The notes below the pieces were generated by a model. It was not told the origin of the DNA and did not search any database. It saw only the letters and a program-made list of their open reading frames with translations. Below are positions 1 through 8,311 of a stretch of 64,000 nt of DNA, piece after piece. Each line of letters starts with the position of its first letter. The first letter of the stretch is position 1. Origin of the DNA: Chitinimonas_A lacunae (lineage in GTDB: Bacteria > Pseudomonadota > Gammaproteobacteria > Burkholderiales > Chitinimonadaceae). The DNA is taken from positions 4,278,001-4,342,000 of the forward strand of contig NZ_JBHSBU010000001.1 of the NCBI RefSeq assembly GCF_042650885.1. The letters are read 5' to 3'. A program made the translations under genes and the position numbers.

Positions 1-148
1 AGACTTGCCGGAAGACTTCCTTGCTTTGGGTATGCTCGCAATATTTGTCGCCAGCACCGGATACCGACTCAAGTTCGGCTGGCGTCAGCAGCCGGCTGAC
101 CAGTTGCCCGGCCTGCGAGGTCTGAGTGGGGGGGGATGGGTATTTCAT
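1..148 (-). CDS. Partial small peptide precursor with double-glycine-type leader
   Basis: The reading frame starts at the ATG whose complement is at 146-148 and runs out of the window, so only the first 49 residues are visible. A strong ribosome site (GGAGG) lies 8 bases upstream of the start. The N-terminus contains LLTPAELESVSGAG followed by DKYCEHTQ. This resembles the ELxxVxGG/GA leader end of peptides that are cut and exported by peptidase-containing ABC transporters (bacteriocins, microcin-like peptides, peptide pheromones). The C-terminal end, and any transporter gene, would lie outside the window. It is transcribed away from the baeSR-like pair. The gene call is fairly secure from start, ribosome site and composition; the function is an inference from the leader only. 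Confidence 0.6.
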   Translation of the reverse strand, partial: MKYPSPPTQTSQAGQLVSRLLTPAELESVSGAGDKYCEHTQSKEVFRQV

Positions 149-229
149 CAGGTTTTCCTCCAGAAACGATGTTTGATCTGCCGGTCAATATGGAACGACT
201 GTTCCGATACATACTTAACCGACAAGCAA

Positions 230-235
230 ATTATA
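230..235 (-). promoter_or_regulatory. Possible -10 box for the leader-peptide gene
   Basis: The minus strand reads TATAAT here, inside an AT-rich block about 80 bases upstream of the peptide start. A weak TGATAA-like -35 lies about 17 bases further upstream. This is pattern recognition only. Confidence 0.3.
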
Positions 236-367
236 TTTAATCGATAGTTAAGTTATCACTGTCAGCGCTATCAGGTCGGCGGGCTTGCCGCGATTTGCAC
301 AGGGTTTCCTTAATTGCCTGGCGGCGCTCGCGTTACACTGCCGATTTTTCTGGTGGGAGCTGCTATC

Positions 368-1855
368 GTGCGTTGGACCTTACGCGCCAAGCTCGCCGTG
401 GCGCTGGGTGGATTCGGGCTGATCCTGGTCGGCGTGATGTATCTGCTGGCGACGCTGGGTTTTGAAGCAGGTCTGCGCGCCCATCTTGACGGTGTGCAGT
501 CGCAGATGATCGAGACCCTGCGTAACCGTCTGGTACGTGACTACCCCGACCGCGAGGCTTGGCGCCATCTGGCCGACAATCCGCGCAGTTTCGAGCGGGC
601 GCTGGAAGGGGTGTTCCCCCGCAGTGAACCGGCGCGCGGCGACGCTTCGCTGGAGCGTGATCAGGCTGCACGTCAATATCCCTTCCCGCCGCCCCGACCC
701 TTCGAGGCCGAAGGCCCGCCTGCTGAACCACGCCCCGGACGTGGCCCTGGCATGCGGCGGCCGCCACCTTTCCCCATCGTTCTGCTCGACGCCGAGCGCC
801 GTCTGCTGCGCGGTCCATCGCTGCCTTCCGAACAGCTCCATCTGACCGAGATCCGTGGCCGCGATGGCGAATTGCTCGGCTATCTGGGCCGGCCGCGACT
901 GGCACAGAGACTTAGTAGCGAAAATGACCTGTTTTTTGCCAATCAGCAAAGAAGAATCATGTTGTGGGGCAGTCTTGCGGCAGCTTTGTTGGCATTAACG
1001 CTGTCCTGGCCGCTTGCCTCGCTGTTGCTGCGGCCGGTACGACGGATTGCGGCTGCGCTCGATCGCCTGGCGGCGCGTGACTACAGCGTGCGGCTCGGTG
1101 GACAAGGCAATGATGAGCTGGGCCAGCTTGCCGCCGATATCAACCGGCTGGCCGTGGCGCTTGACGAGCACGGCACCAGCCAGCGCCAGTGGATGGCCGA
1201 TCTGGCCCATGAGCTGCGCACGCCGCTTTGCGTGCTGCAAGGCGAACTCGAAGCGCTACAGGATGGTGTACGCCACTACGACGAAGCCACGGCGCGCGAA
1301 CTGATGCTCCAGGTGACACGGCTGAGCCGTCTGGTCGATGAAATCAAGGAACTGCAACTGACCGACCGCGCTGCCTTGCGCTACCGCTTCGAGCGGCTCG
1401 ACCTGTCGGAGCTGGTGCAGGACGAACTCGATGCCCTGGCCGGTCGTTTCCGACGGGCCGATCTCGATCTCCTGCTGTTTCGTCGGCTCGACCATGCGCC
1501 TTGCGTGGGTGATGCCCAGCGCCTGGGCCAACTGCTGCTCAACCTGGCCGAGAACAGCCTGCGTTACACCGATCCGGGCGGGCAAGTGCGGGTGACCTTG
1601 AGTGGCGATGCCCAGCGCCTGACGCTGGTCTGGGAAGACAGTGCCCCGGGCGTGCCCGACAACGCCTTGCCGCATCTGTTCGAGCGGTTCTACCGGGTCG
1701 ATGCCAGCCGCCAGCGCGCGACTGGCGGCTCGGGGCTCGGTCTGGCCATCGTGGCCAATATCGTCGCCGCCCACGATGGCACGGTACGGGCCGAACATAG
1801 TCTCTTGGGCGGTCTGGCCCTGGTATTTGAATTTCCGAGGGAGCGTGGTGGATGA
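368..1855 (+). CDS. baeS: Sensor histidine kinase, BaeS-like
   Basis: Membrane sensor kinase of 495 residues, forming a two-component system with the next gene, which it overlaps by four bases (ATGA). Order: TM helix (about 10-30), periplasmic sensor region with an odd Pro/Arg-rich stretch (about 105-140), second TM helix (about 199-222), HAMP, HisKA with phospho-accepting His281 in HELRTPL, and an HATPase domain with N-box LAENSLRYT and a glycine-rich GGSGLGLAI box. I chose the GTG at 368, which has GGGAG upstream, over the longer TTG-initiated frame at 314. BaeS-type kinases sense envelope stress and toxic compounds; the actual signal here is unknown. Confidence 0.85.
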   Translation: MRWTLRAKLAVALGGFGLILVGVMYLLATLGFEAGLRAHLDGVQSQMIETLRNRLVRDYPDREAWRHLADNPRSFERALEGVFPRSEPARGDASLERDQAARQYPFPPPRPFEAEGPPAEPRPGRGPGMRRPPPFPIVLLDAERRLLRGPSLPSEQLHLTEIRGRDGELLGYLGRPRLAQRLSSENDLFFANQQRRIMLWGSLAAALLALTLSWPLASLLLRPVRRIAAALDRLAARDYSVRLGGQGNDELGQLAADINRLAVALDEHGTSQRQWMADLAHELRTPLCVLQGELEALQDGVRHYDEATARELMLQVTRLSRLVDEIKELQLTDRAALRYRFERLDLSELVQDELDALAGRFRRADLDLLLFRRLDHAPCVGDAQRLGQLLLNLAENSLRYTDPGGQVRVTLSGDAQRLTLVWEDSAPGVPDNALPHLFERFYRVDASRQRATGGSGLGLAIVANIVAAHDGTVRAEHSLLGGLALVFEFPRERGG

Positions 1856-2517
1856 ACGGAGCAACCATATTGATCGTCGAGGACGAGGAGAAGCTGGCCA
1901 GCCTGTTGGCCGATTTCCTGCATCAGGCCGGTTTCCAGACCGCTTGGCTCGATGATGGGCGCAAGGTGACCGACTATGTGCGGGCCACGCCCCCGGCAGC
2001 CGTTCTGCTCGATCTGATGCTGCCGGGACTCGATGGGCTCGAAGTGTGCCGGGCGCTGCGGGCGTTCAGCGAGGTGCCGATCCTGATGACCACCGCCCGG
2101 GTCGATGAGATCGACCGTCTGCTCGGGCTGGAACTCGGCGCCGACGACTATATCTGCAAGCCCTACAGCCCGCGTGAAGTGGTGGCCCGCGTCCGCGCCG
2201 TCCTGCGCCGCCGCCTGCCGGACCGTCCCGAACTGCCGCTGCGTTTCGAGGACGATAAATTACGCGCCAGTCTCCATAGCGTCCCGCTCGAACTGACCGC
2301 CATCGAATATCAATTGCTGCGCCTGATGGCTGCCGAACCGGGCCGGATCTTTTCGCGCGATGCGCTGATGCAGCGTATCTATCCCGACCGACGGGTAGTG
2401 GCCGATCGCACCATCGACAGCCATGTAAAGAAGCTGCGGCGCAAACTGGAGATGGCGGAGCCGGAGCGTGAGTATGTGCATTCGGTCTATGGGGTGGGAT
2501 ATAAGTTCGAGACCTGA
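1852..2517 (+). CDS. baeR: OmpR-family response regulator, BaeR-like
   Basis: A 221-residue DNA-binding response regulator. The N-terminal receiver domain has the acidic pair D11/E12, phosphorylation site D54 (LLDLMLPG) and conserved K103. The C-terminal winged helix-turn-helix shows the typical DRTIDSHVKKLRRKLE recognition region. Translation is coupled to the upstream kinase by the ATGA overlap. In BaeR systems the regulator activates efflux pumps and envelope-stress genes; no such target lies next to it here, so its regulon is unknown. The nearest non-operon gene is the divergent leader-peptide gene at the left edge. Confidence 0.88.
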   Translation: MNGATILIVEDEEKLASLLADFLHQAGFQTAWLDDGRKVTDYVRATPPAAVLLDLMLPGLDGLEVCRALRAFSEVPILMTTARVDEIDRLLGLELGADDYICKPYSPREVVARVRAVLRRRLPDRPELPLRFEDDKLRASLHSVPLELTAIEYQLLRLMAAEPGRIFSRDALMQRIYPDRRVVADRTIDSHVKKLRRKLEMAEPEREYVHSVYGVGYKFET

Positions 2518-2749
2518 AGAATCGAATCTCGGCCATTTCTGCTTCGTCATCCCGATGATCGATCAGTCCATCGAAGCGAAGGGGGAGTTTGATCGGCGAG
2601 GTTTCAGGGCTTGACGGTTTTATTGCTGCAAGGCTCGATGGAAGTTGAAGTGTCATCCTCAGTGGAGTGCTCCCTCTCTCCCTGGGGAAAGTAAATAGCC
2701 AATATCTGCTTGCGGTGGCGTGAGCGTTATTTTTCTTCCCCCAAAAATC

Positions 2750-2783
2750 AAACCCCTTGTTGTGCAAAGGGGTTTCGTTTTTT
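2750..2783 (+). terminator. Rho-independent terminator downstream of baeR
   Basis: Perfect 9-bp stem AAACCCCTT / AAGGGGTTT with a short loop, followed by six T. It lies about 230 bases after the baeR stop, so the transcript would carry a long 3' tail. Confidence 0.75.
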
Positions 2784-2841
2784 GTGGCGTTGACATCTAT
2801 TTCTTCTTGCTCGTATCTGTCTTCAACTGCTCGGGTTGTTA

Positions 2842-2922
2842 GCGCATTTCCACTCGAATCGGATTCGCAGCAAGTCTGGTTGAGTGCCGGACATCCTGAC
2901 GCCGAATTGACTGGAACTGCGC
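2842..2922 (+). repeat. GCGCATTTCC-family repeat, copy 1 (degenerate)
   Basis: Begins GCGCATTTCC and ends GGAACTGCGC. It shares an internal GAATCGG block and a GCCGGACATCCTGACGCCGA block with the copies at 27430, 37235 and 43017, but is about 20 bases shorter. Confidence 0.6.
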
Positions 2923-3048
2923 CTATCTTTGTCTGGCAATCGTCGTATTTCCTCTGGCTTGGTTAATTCGATCGGAGGTTTTTTGGGGGGACAGATTGTT
3001 GATGGGATAAACAGCAGTCGAGGGCGGTGGATACATTAAAAATTCAGG

Positions 3049-3064
3049 AAAAATGTCTGCTAGA
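3049..3064 (+). repeat. Short intergenic motif AAAATGTCTGCTAGA
   Basis: One of at least five intergenic copies of a motif close to AAAATnTCTGCTAGA (others at 9785, 22584, 34672 on the minus strand, and 62310). Function unknown. Confidence 0.5.
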
Positions 3065-3095
3065 ACCATCGGAGGTTACATACAAAAAACAAAAA

Positions 3096-3115
3096 AGCCA
3101 GCCTGGGGCTGGCTT
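3096..3115 (-). terminator. mmsB: Terminator of the mmsAB operon
   Basis: Stem AGCCAGCC / GGCTGGCT. On the minus strand it is followed by a T-rich run, directly after the mmsB stop codon. Confidence 0.85.
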
Positions 3116-3135
3116 TCTTGCTTAGGGCTAGGAGG

Positions 3136-4038
3136 TCACAGCGCCCGACCTTCGATCAACCGCAAGATACTGGAAAAATCGAGCCGCCCCGCGCCTTGCC
3201 GGCTATGGAGAGCGTAGAGGTTGCGGGCCACGCTGCCCATCGGGGTGCTGGCGCGGGTTTCCAGCGAGGCTTCCATCGCCAGACCCAGGTCTTTCAGCAT
3301 CAGATCGACCCCGAAGCCGCCATCATAGTTGCGGCCCGCTGGCACATTTTCCATCACGCCAGGCCAGGGGTTATAGACCTCAAGGCTCCAGTTGCGGCCC
3401 GAGCTTTTGGCCATGATTTCCGACAGGACCTTGGGGTCGAGTCCATGAGCGGCGCCCAGGCTCAGTGCCTCGGCCGTGCCGATCATATGGATGGCCAGCA
3501 GCATGTTATTGCAGATCTTGGCGACCTGCCCCGCACCGCTGTCGCCGGCGTGGAAGATGTTCTTGCCCATCTTTTCCAGCAGTGGCCGCGCCCGTTCCAG
3601 ATGCTCGGTACTGCCGCCCACGATAAAGGTCAGCGTGCCGGCTGCGGCGCCTGCGGTGCCGCCCGATACCGGGGCGTCGATCATCGCGATATCGCGTGCC
3701 CGGGCGGCACGGGCCACGCGGCGGGCGCTGTCGGGCGAGATGGTGGAGCAATCGATCACCAGACTGCCCGGCGCAATGCGCTCGAGCAGGGCGGTTTCTT
3801 CGAGATAGAGCGATTCGACATGGGCACTGGCGGGCAACATGCTGATGACCACCTGAGCGTCGATGACCGCGGCCGCTGCACTGTCGGCCGCTTTGGCACC
3901 CAGGGTGACGGCTGCCTCGACTGCGCTGCTGACCAGATCGAATACCGTCAGGGCATAACCGGCCCGCAGCAAATTGGCGGCCATCGGGCCGCCCATATGG
4001 CCAAGGCCGATAAAGGCGATGCGTGGTGCTTGGGACAT
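3136..4038 (-). CDS. mmsB: 3-hydroxyisobutyrate dehydrogenase
   Basis: NAD-dependent oxidation of 3-hydroxyisobutyrate to methylmalonate semialdehyde in valine breakdown, a cytoplasmic step. The 300-residue length is normal. Residues 7-28 form the Rossmann start (IAFIGLGHMGGPMAANLL). The substrate motif DAPVSGGTAGAAAGTL is at 121-136, and the catalytic lysine is K174 in GAGQVAKICNNM. It lies 100 bases downstream of mmsA on the same strand and makes its substrate, so the two are probably co-transcribed. A strong terminator follows the stop. Confidence 0.93.
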   Translation of the reverse strand: MSQAPRIAFIGLGHMGGPMAANLLRAGYALTVFDLVSSAVEAAVTLGAKAADSAAAAVIDAQVVISMLPASAHVESLYLEETALLERIAPGSLVIDCSTISPDSARRVARAARARDIAMIDAPVSGGTAGAAAGTLTFIVGGSTEHLERARPLLEKMGKNIFHAGDSGAGQVAKICNNMLLAIHMIGTAEALSLGAAHGLDPKVLSEIMAKSSGRNWSLEVYNPWPGVMENVPAGRNYDGGFGVDLMLKDLGLAMEASLETRASTPMGSVARNLYALHSRQGAGRLDFSSILRLIEGRAL

Positions 4039-4138
4039 GCTTGTCTACTCCAGATTGTTGTTGTCGGTTCCGACCGCCGGTCAGCACGCTGACCGGCGGC
4101 CGCAGGGGCCGGCGTGGGGCGCCGACCCGTGATCCAGC

Positions 4139-5641
4139 TTAGCGCAGACTGATTGTGGTGTTGACTTGACCGCTGGTCACGGCGTCGTCGAACCAGCGGG
4201 CCGTGACGGTCTTGGTATGGGTGTAGAAGCGCACCACTTCCTTGCCGTAGGGACCAAGATCGCCCAGGCGCGAACCACGCGAACCGGTGAAGCTGAAGAA
4301 CGGTACCGGCACCGGAATCGGCACATTGATGCCGACCTGACCGACATCGACCTCATTCTGGAACTTGCGGGCGGCCGCGCCCGACTGGGTGAAGATGGCC
4401 GTGCCATTGCCGTAGGGATTGGCGTTGATAAAAGCAATCGCCTGATCGAGCGTATCGACTTCGACCAGACATAGCACCGGTCCGAAGATTTCCTCGCGGT
4501 AGATGTTCATTTCCGGTTTGACGCCCGAGAAGATGGTCGGGCCGACGAAATTGCCGCGCTCGTAGCCGGGCACCTGGTAATTGCGGCCGTCGAGTTCGAG
4601 CCGGGCACCTTCGGCCACCCCGCGCTCGATCAGTTGCTGTACCCGCTGCTTGGCATGCGGGGTGATCAGCGGGCCGATATCGGCTTCGGCCTCATGGCCA
4701 GCGTTGACGCGCAGCGTCTTGGCGCGGGCAACGATCTCGGGCACCCATTCGCGGGCCTGACCCACCAGCACCGCCACCGTCAGTGCCATGCAGCGCTGGC
4801 CGGCTGCGCCAAAGGCCGCGCCGACCAGGGCGTTGAGCGATTGTTCACGTTGGGCATCGGGCAGGAAGACGGCGTGGTTCTTGGCACCCAGCATCGCCTG
4901 GACCCGCTTGCCGTTCTGGGTGCCGCGCTGCCAGACATGGGTGCCGACATGGACCGAGCCGACAAACGAGATGGCCTTGATATCGGGATGGTCACAGATG
5001 GCGTTGACCGCCTCCGGTCCGCCGTGCACCACATTGAGCACCCCGGGCGGCAGGCCGGCGCGTTGCGCCAGTTCGGCCAGTTTCATCGGGGTCAGCGGGT
5101 CTTGTTCGGATGGTTTTAGGACAAATGTATTGCCGAGCACGCAGGCCATGGGGAACATCCATAACGGGATCATGGCCGGAAAATTGAAGGGAGTAATACC
5201 AGCGCATACGCCAAGTGGTTGACGGATTGCATAGGTATCGACCCCACCCGCCACGTTCTCGGCGAACTCGCCCATTTGCAGCGTACCGACCGCTGCGGCG
5301 TGTTCGACCACTTCCAGGCCCCGGAACACATCGCCCCGTGCATCGGCCAGGGTCTTGCCCTGTTCGCGCGTCAGGGTACTGGCCAGGTCTTCCATATGCT
5401 CGCGGATCAGCGCCTGTAGGCGCAGAAACACGCGGGCACGTTCACTGATCGCGGTATTGCGCCAGGCCGGGAAAGCGGCACGGGCGGCGGCCACGGCGCG
5501 GCCGACTTCCTCGGCGCTGCACATCGGTACCCGGGCCAGAACGGTCTGGGTGGCCGGGTCGATCACATCGCGCCATTCACTGGTGGTCGATTCGACGAAT
5601 TCACCGTCAATCAGCAACTTAACGGTCGGGATCATTGTCAT
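4139..5641 (-). CDS. mmsA: Methylmalonate-semialdehyde dehydrogenase (CoA-acylating)
   Basis: A 500-residue aldehyde dehydrogenase that converts methylmalonate semialdehyde, CoA and NAD to propionyl-CoA and CO2 in valine (and thymine/inositol) catabolism. The catalytic cysteine is C284 in GAAGQRCMAL. The GAKNHAVFLPDA segment, with Asn where hydrolytic aldehyde dehydrogenases carry the general-base Glu, is the signature of the CoA-dependent MmsA group. The cofactor region PFNFPAMIPLWMF is at 151-163. It is the first gene of the mmsA-mmsB pair. A perfect 16-bp palindrome 82 bases upstream is the likely control site. ATG 5641 or the ATG two codons later could be the start. Confidence 0.94.
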   Translation of the reverse strand: MTMIPTVKLLIDGEFVESTTSEWRDVIDPATQTVLARVPMCSAEEVGRAVAAARAAFPAWRNTAISERARVFLRLQALIREHMEDLASTLTREQGKTLADARGDVFRGLEVVEHAAAVGTLQMGEFAENVAGGVDTYAIRQPLGVCAGITPFNFPAMIPLWMFPMACVLGNTFVLKPSEQDPLTPMKLAELAQRAGLPPGVLNVVHGGPEAVNAICDHPDIKAISFVGSVHVGTHVWQRGTQNGKRVQAMLGAKNHAVFLPDAQREQSLNALVGAAFGAAGQRCMALTVAVLVGQAREWVPEIVARAKTLRVNAGHEAEADIGPLITPHAKQRVQQLIERGVAEGARLELDGRNYQVPGYERGNFVGPTIFSGVKPEMNIYREEIFGPVLCLVEVDTLDQAIAFINANPYGNGTAIFTQSGAAARKFQNEVDVGQVGINVPIPVPVPFFSFTGSRGSRLGDLGPYGKEVVRFYTHTKTVTARWFDDAVTSGQVNTTISLR

Positions 5642-5993
5642 TGTCTGTCTCTCTCCATAGGGCTGCCGTCTGGTGGACGGCGGGGTGCGGCAGGGGTCGG
5701 CCGCGTCAGACGGCCGCGTCGGTTGACGTGAACGTCAATGCGTAATCGTGCCACATTGTCCGTGTGTTGGGGTATGGCCTGGTCGGACGGTCATTTCGGG
5801 ACAAATTTGACGGAAATTGGTACTTAAATGCTGAAAAAGCAAAAAACCGGTACTTCTGTCTCGATTGCTCAACAGTGCAATTTTCACGCTGGGTTTCCCG
5901 TTGAGCCTGTTCCCTCAGAGGACTAGCAATGGAAGGCGTCGCACCGCCCTTGGTGGGACGTTTATTCCAAGTAGATATCCTGAGGAGAAACCC
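5642..5993. other. Divergent promoter region between mmsA and the M35 protease
   Basis: A 352-base gap holding the 16-bp palindrome at 5723-5738. The right half is AT-richer, with a GGTACTT repeated at about 5820 and 5850. It must hold promoters for both flanking genes, but no convincing -35/-10 pair could be fixed by eye. Confidence 0.4.
5723..5738. promoter_or_regulatory. Palindromic operator upstream of mmsA
   Basis: TTGACGTGAACGTCAA is a perfect 8+8 inverted repeat 82 bases ahead of mmsA. Its form resembles the ACGT-centred palindromes assigned to LiuR-type MerR regulators of branched-chain amino-acid catabolism in proteobacteria. That assignment is an inference; no such regulator gene is in the window. 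Confidence 0.6.
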
Positions 5994-7067
5994 ATGTTTG
6001 CAAAGCATTTGATCGCCGTTGCCATTTCCGCCTTCGCTGTTGCGCCGGCTTTTGCCGAGACGCTGAAGGCCGAAGTGACAAGCTCCCCCTACTACGGTCG
6101 CACCGACGGGGTACGGGTCACCTTGACCCTGACCAACACCGGTGAGCGGCCACTGGTGCTGCCGCGCTGGTTCGTGCCGGATGGAGTGGTGGAAGAGGAC
6201 CTGTTCGAGGTACTGCGTGATGGCCAGCCGGTTGAGTATCTCGGCCCTGAATTCAAGCGTGCGCCCCTGAGCTTGAACGATCTGGTCTCGCTGGCGCCGG
6301 GAGCGTCCTTGTCGCGCACGGTCGATCTGACTGAGCTGTACGACCTGTCGGAGAGCGGTCAGTACAGCATTCGTTATCGAGTGAGCAACCGCCGGATGCT
6401 CAGCCTGTCTACTGTGGCGAGCAGCGCCGAGGCCGAGTCCAGGACCGAATCCAAGGTACTCTCGGCCTGGATCGAAGGCAGGATGACGCCCTCACTCATC
6501 CGCGCCCAGGATGCCCGCCGTCTGAGTGCGTGGCTGGCCAATATCATGGCGCCCAGTGTGAGCTTCGAGCAGTGCACCACGACCCAGCAAAATGCGATCC
6601 TGTCGGCGGTCAATGCCTCGGCCACCATGGCTGGCGTTTCCTACCGCTACCTCAGCATGACTACCCCTGGACCGACCACACGCTATGTCACCTGGTTCGG
6701 CAAATATTCGCTGACCAACTGGAATGTGGCACGCGAGCATTTCAAGAAGATCCAGGAAGCAGTCAACTACAAACCGCTGGTATTCAATTGCGGTTGCACG
6801 TCGAGCGCCTATGCGTATGTCTATCCCAATCAGCCTTACAAGATTTATCTGTGCAAGGCCTTCTGGTCGGCGCCTAACACCGGGACCGATTCCCGAGGCG
6901 GCACCATCATCCACGAGCTGTCGCATTTCACCGTGGTGGCGGATACCGACGATCATGCCTATGGTCAATCGGCTGCCAAGCAATTGGCCATCAGCAGCCC
7001 GACCAAGGCGCTCAACAATGCCGACAACCATGAATACTTTGCGGAGAACACTCCCTCACTGCCATGA
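5994..7067 (+). CDS. Secreted M35-type (aspzincin) zinc metalloprotease
   Basis: A 357-residue exported protease. Signal peptide about 1-21, cut after APAFA. An N-terminal beta-rich domain (about 22-125) contains VEYLGPEFKRAPLS and ends VDLTELYDLSESGQYSIRY. The C-terminal peptidase domain has H307-E308-L-S-H311 and a third ligand D320 in the TDDHAYG motif, nine residues after the second His, which is the aspzincin pattern. Peptidyl-Lys or deuterolysin-type cleavage is plausible. The start ATG has GGAG upstream; the longer frame starting at 5865 is rejected. It overlaps the next gene by four bases, and that gene encodes a stand-alone copy of its N-terminal domain. Confidence 0.85.
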   Translation: MFAKHLIAVAISAFAVAPAFAETLKAEVTSSPYYGRTDGVRVTLTLTNTGERPLVLPRWFVPDGVVEEDLFEVLRDGQPVEYLGPEFKRAPLSLNDLVSLAPGASLSRTVDLTELYDLSESGQYSIRYRVSNRRMLSLSTVASSAEAESRTESKVLSAWIEGRMTPSLIRAQDARRLSAWLANIMAPSVSFEQCTTTQQNAILSAVNASATMAGVSYRYLSMTTPGPTTRYVTWFGKYSLTNWNVAREHFKKIQEAVNYKPLVFNCGCTSSAYAYVYPNQPYKIYLCKAFWSAPNTGTDSRGGTIIHELSHFTVVADTDDHAYGQSAAKQLAISSPTKALNNADNHEYFAENTPSLP

Positions 7068-7594
7068 CCGCTGCTAAATCCTATCGCTTATCTCAACTGG
7101 TCCGGCCGCTCTGTGCGGCCGGTTTTTTCCTGGCGGGCGTGAGTGTCTGCCATGCCGCCCCGGCCCCACGCTTCGATTGTCGGCTTGAGGTCAAGGCCAG
7201 CCAGGCTGGCCAGCCGGTCGAGCTGCACTGGCGGCTGCACAATCCCGGCCAGCAGCGCTGGCGGGTACTGGTGTGGAATACCCCGCTCGAAGGGCTGCTC
7301 AATCGCTATCTGCGCGTGAGCCGGGAAGGGGTCGAAGTCGAGTTCGACGGACCGATGCTGAAACGCGGCGCGCCGACCGCCGAGGAGTATCGTCTGCTGC
7401 GGCCTCGGTCCAGTCTGGATGGCCGGGTCGATCTGAAACTTGCCTATGACCTCAGCAAACCCGGCCGCTACCGGCTCGAATGGACCGGCCACCTGCACGA
7501 TGTGGCCGGTGCCGGTGAGACGGTGCCCCGCGCCAACGGCGCAATGCGGGCGGTGGAATTGCACTGCCCGGCGGTGGAATTCAGCTTACGTTGA
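7064..7594 (+). CDS. Secreted protein paralogous to the protease N-terminal domain
   Basis: A 176-residue protein with a signal peptide to about residue 31 (VSVCHA, then APAPRF). The mature part aligns by eye with residues 22-125 of the upstream protease. Both have a hydrophobic strand pair, then VEFDGPMLKRGAP here versus VEYLGPEFKRAPL, then VDLKLAYDLSKPGRYRLEW here versus VDLTELYDLSESGQYSIRY. No zinc motif is present. Translation is coupled to the protease by ATGA. It may inhibit, chaperone or help secrete the protease, as propeptide-like partners do; this is inference, since the family is not known to me as a stand-alone protein. Confidence 0.7.
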   Translation: MTAAKSYRLSQLVRPLCAAGFFLAGVSVCHAAPAPRFDCRLEVKASQAGQPVELHWRLHNPGQQRWRVLVWNTPLEGLLNRYLRVSREGVEVEFDGPMLKRGAPTAEEYRLLRPRSSLDGRVDLKLAYDLSKPGRYRLEWTGHLHDVAGAGETVPRANGAMRAVELHCPAVEFSLR

Positions 7595-7656
7595 TGAGCT
7601 TGGAGTGCGCGGGTGGCTTCGATAAACTGGGATTCCCTTTTCGTCCGGAGTTTGCC

Positions 7657-8025
7657 GTGAACGATCATATTTCTGAATTCAAGCAGCAGAACGATTCGCA
7701 GACCTATGCGGTATTGCTGTGGGTGGGCACTGCCCTGTTGAGTCTGGCGCCGCTGTTTGTCTTCGTGCCTGCCCTGGTGCTGTTCCTGACCAAAAAGGAC
7801 GACGACTTCCTGCTGCACCATTCGCGTGAAGCCCTGAACTGGTCGATCACCTTTTTACTGATCGAGGCGGCCTGTCTGGTCTTTACCGTGGTGACACTGG
7901 GACTGGGCGGTTTCGTATTTCTGCTGGCGGGCATTCTGCATGTGGTGTTCTGCGTGATGGCAGCGGTCAATACCAGCAAAGGTGTTCGCTACTATCTGCC
8001 GTTCAATCTGCGACTGATCAAGTAA
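7657..8025 (+). CDS. DUF4870 family inner-membrane protein
   Basis: A 122-residue membrane protein with three or four hydrophobic helices (about 18-45, 60-85, 88-110) and the typical DUF4870 features: FLLHHSREALNW after the first hydrophobic segment and a C-terminal VRYYLPFNLRLIK. GTG 7657 is chosen because GGAG lies nine bases upstream; an in-frame TTG at 7591 gives an extension without family similarity. Function of the family is unknown. A strong terminator follows, so it probably ends the transcript of the protease pair or is a single gene. Confidence 0.8.
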   Translation: MNDHISEFKQQNDSQTYAVLLWVGTALLSLAPLFVFVPALVLFLTKKDDDFLLHHSREALNWSITFLLIEAACLVFTVVTLGLGGFVFLLAGILHVVFCVMAAVNTSKGVRYYLPFNLRLIK

Positions 8026-8040
8026 GGTCGGTCAACCATT

Positions 8041-8080
8041 ACCCCGTCCGTTCTCTGAGAACGGCGGGGTATTGTTTTTT
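8041..8080 (+). terminator. Terminator after the DUF4870 gene
   Basis: ACCCCGTCCGTTCTC pairs with GAGAACGGCGGGGT with one internal mismatch, and is followed by a T-rich run ending in TTTTTT. Confidence 0.85.
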
Positions 8081-8311
8081 GCTACGGTCGTAGCGGTATT
8101 TTCGATACTCCCGGCCTCGGGAACGGAGCTTGCCGGAACTTTCTCCTGATGACTGGCCTCGAACCGCCGCCTGCGGCGGCTGCCGAAATAGAGCGCGGCG
8201 CCAGCTTTCATTAAGTTTTCATTCAGCTTGGGCTGACTAGCATGCGGCCACTTCGATCAGCCGAAACCGGCCGATCGGATGCCCAAAAAACAACCAAGAC
8301 CCAAGCAAATG

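Larger units (their letters stand above)
2518..3135. other. Intergenic region between baeR and mmsB
   Basis: A 618-base gap between convergent genes. It holds a terminator at 2750-2783, a degenerate copy of the GCGCATTTCC repeat at 2842-2922, a TCTGCTAGA motif at 3049-3064 and the mmsB terminator at 3096-3115. The short reading frames inside it have no ribosome site or recognisable product. Confidence 0.7.

Noticed and set aside
5..247. Plus-strand 80-codon frame at the left edge
   Set aside because: It is antisense to the leader-peptide gene, which has a strong ribosome site and typical leader residues; the plus frame has neither.
2757..2966. 69-codon frame between baeR and mmsB
   Set aside because: It starts inside a terminator and runs through the degenerate GCGCATTTCC repeat; no ribosome site.
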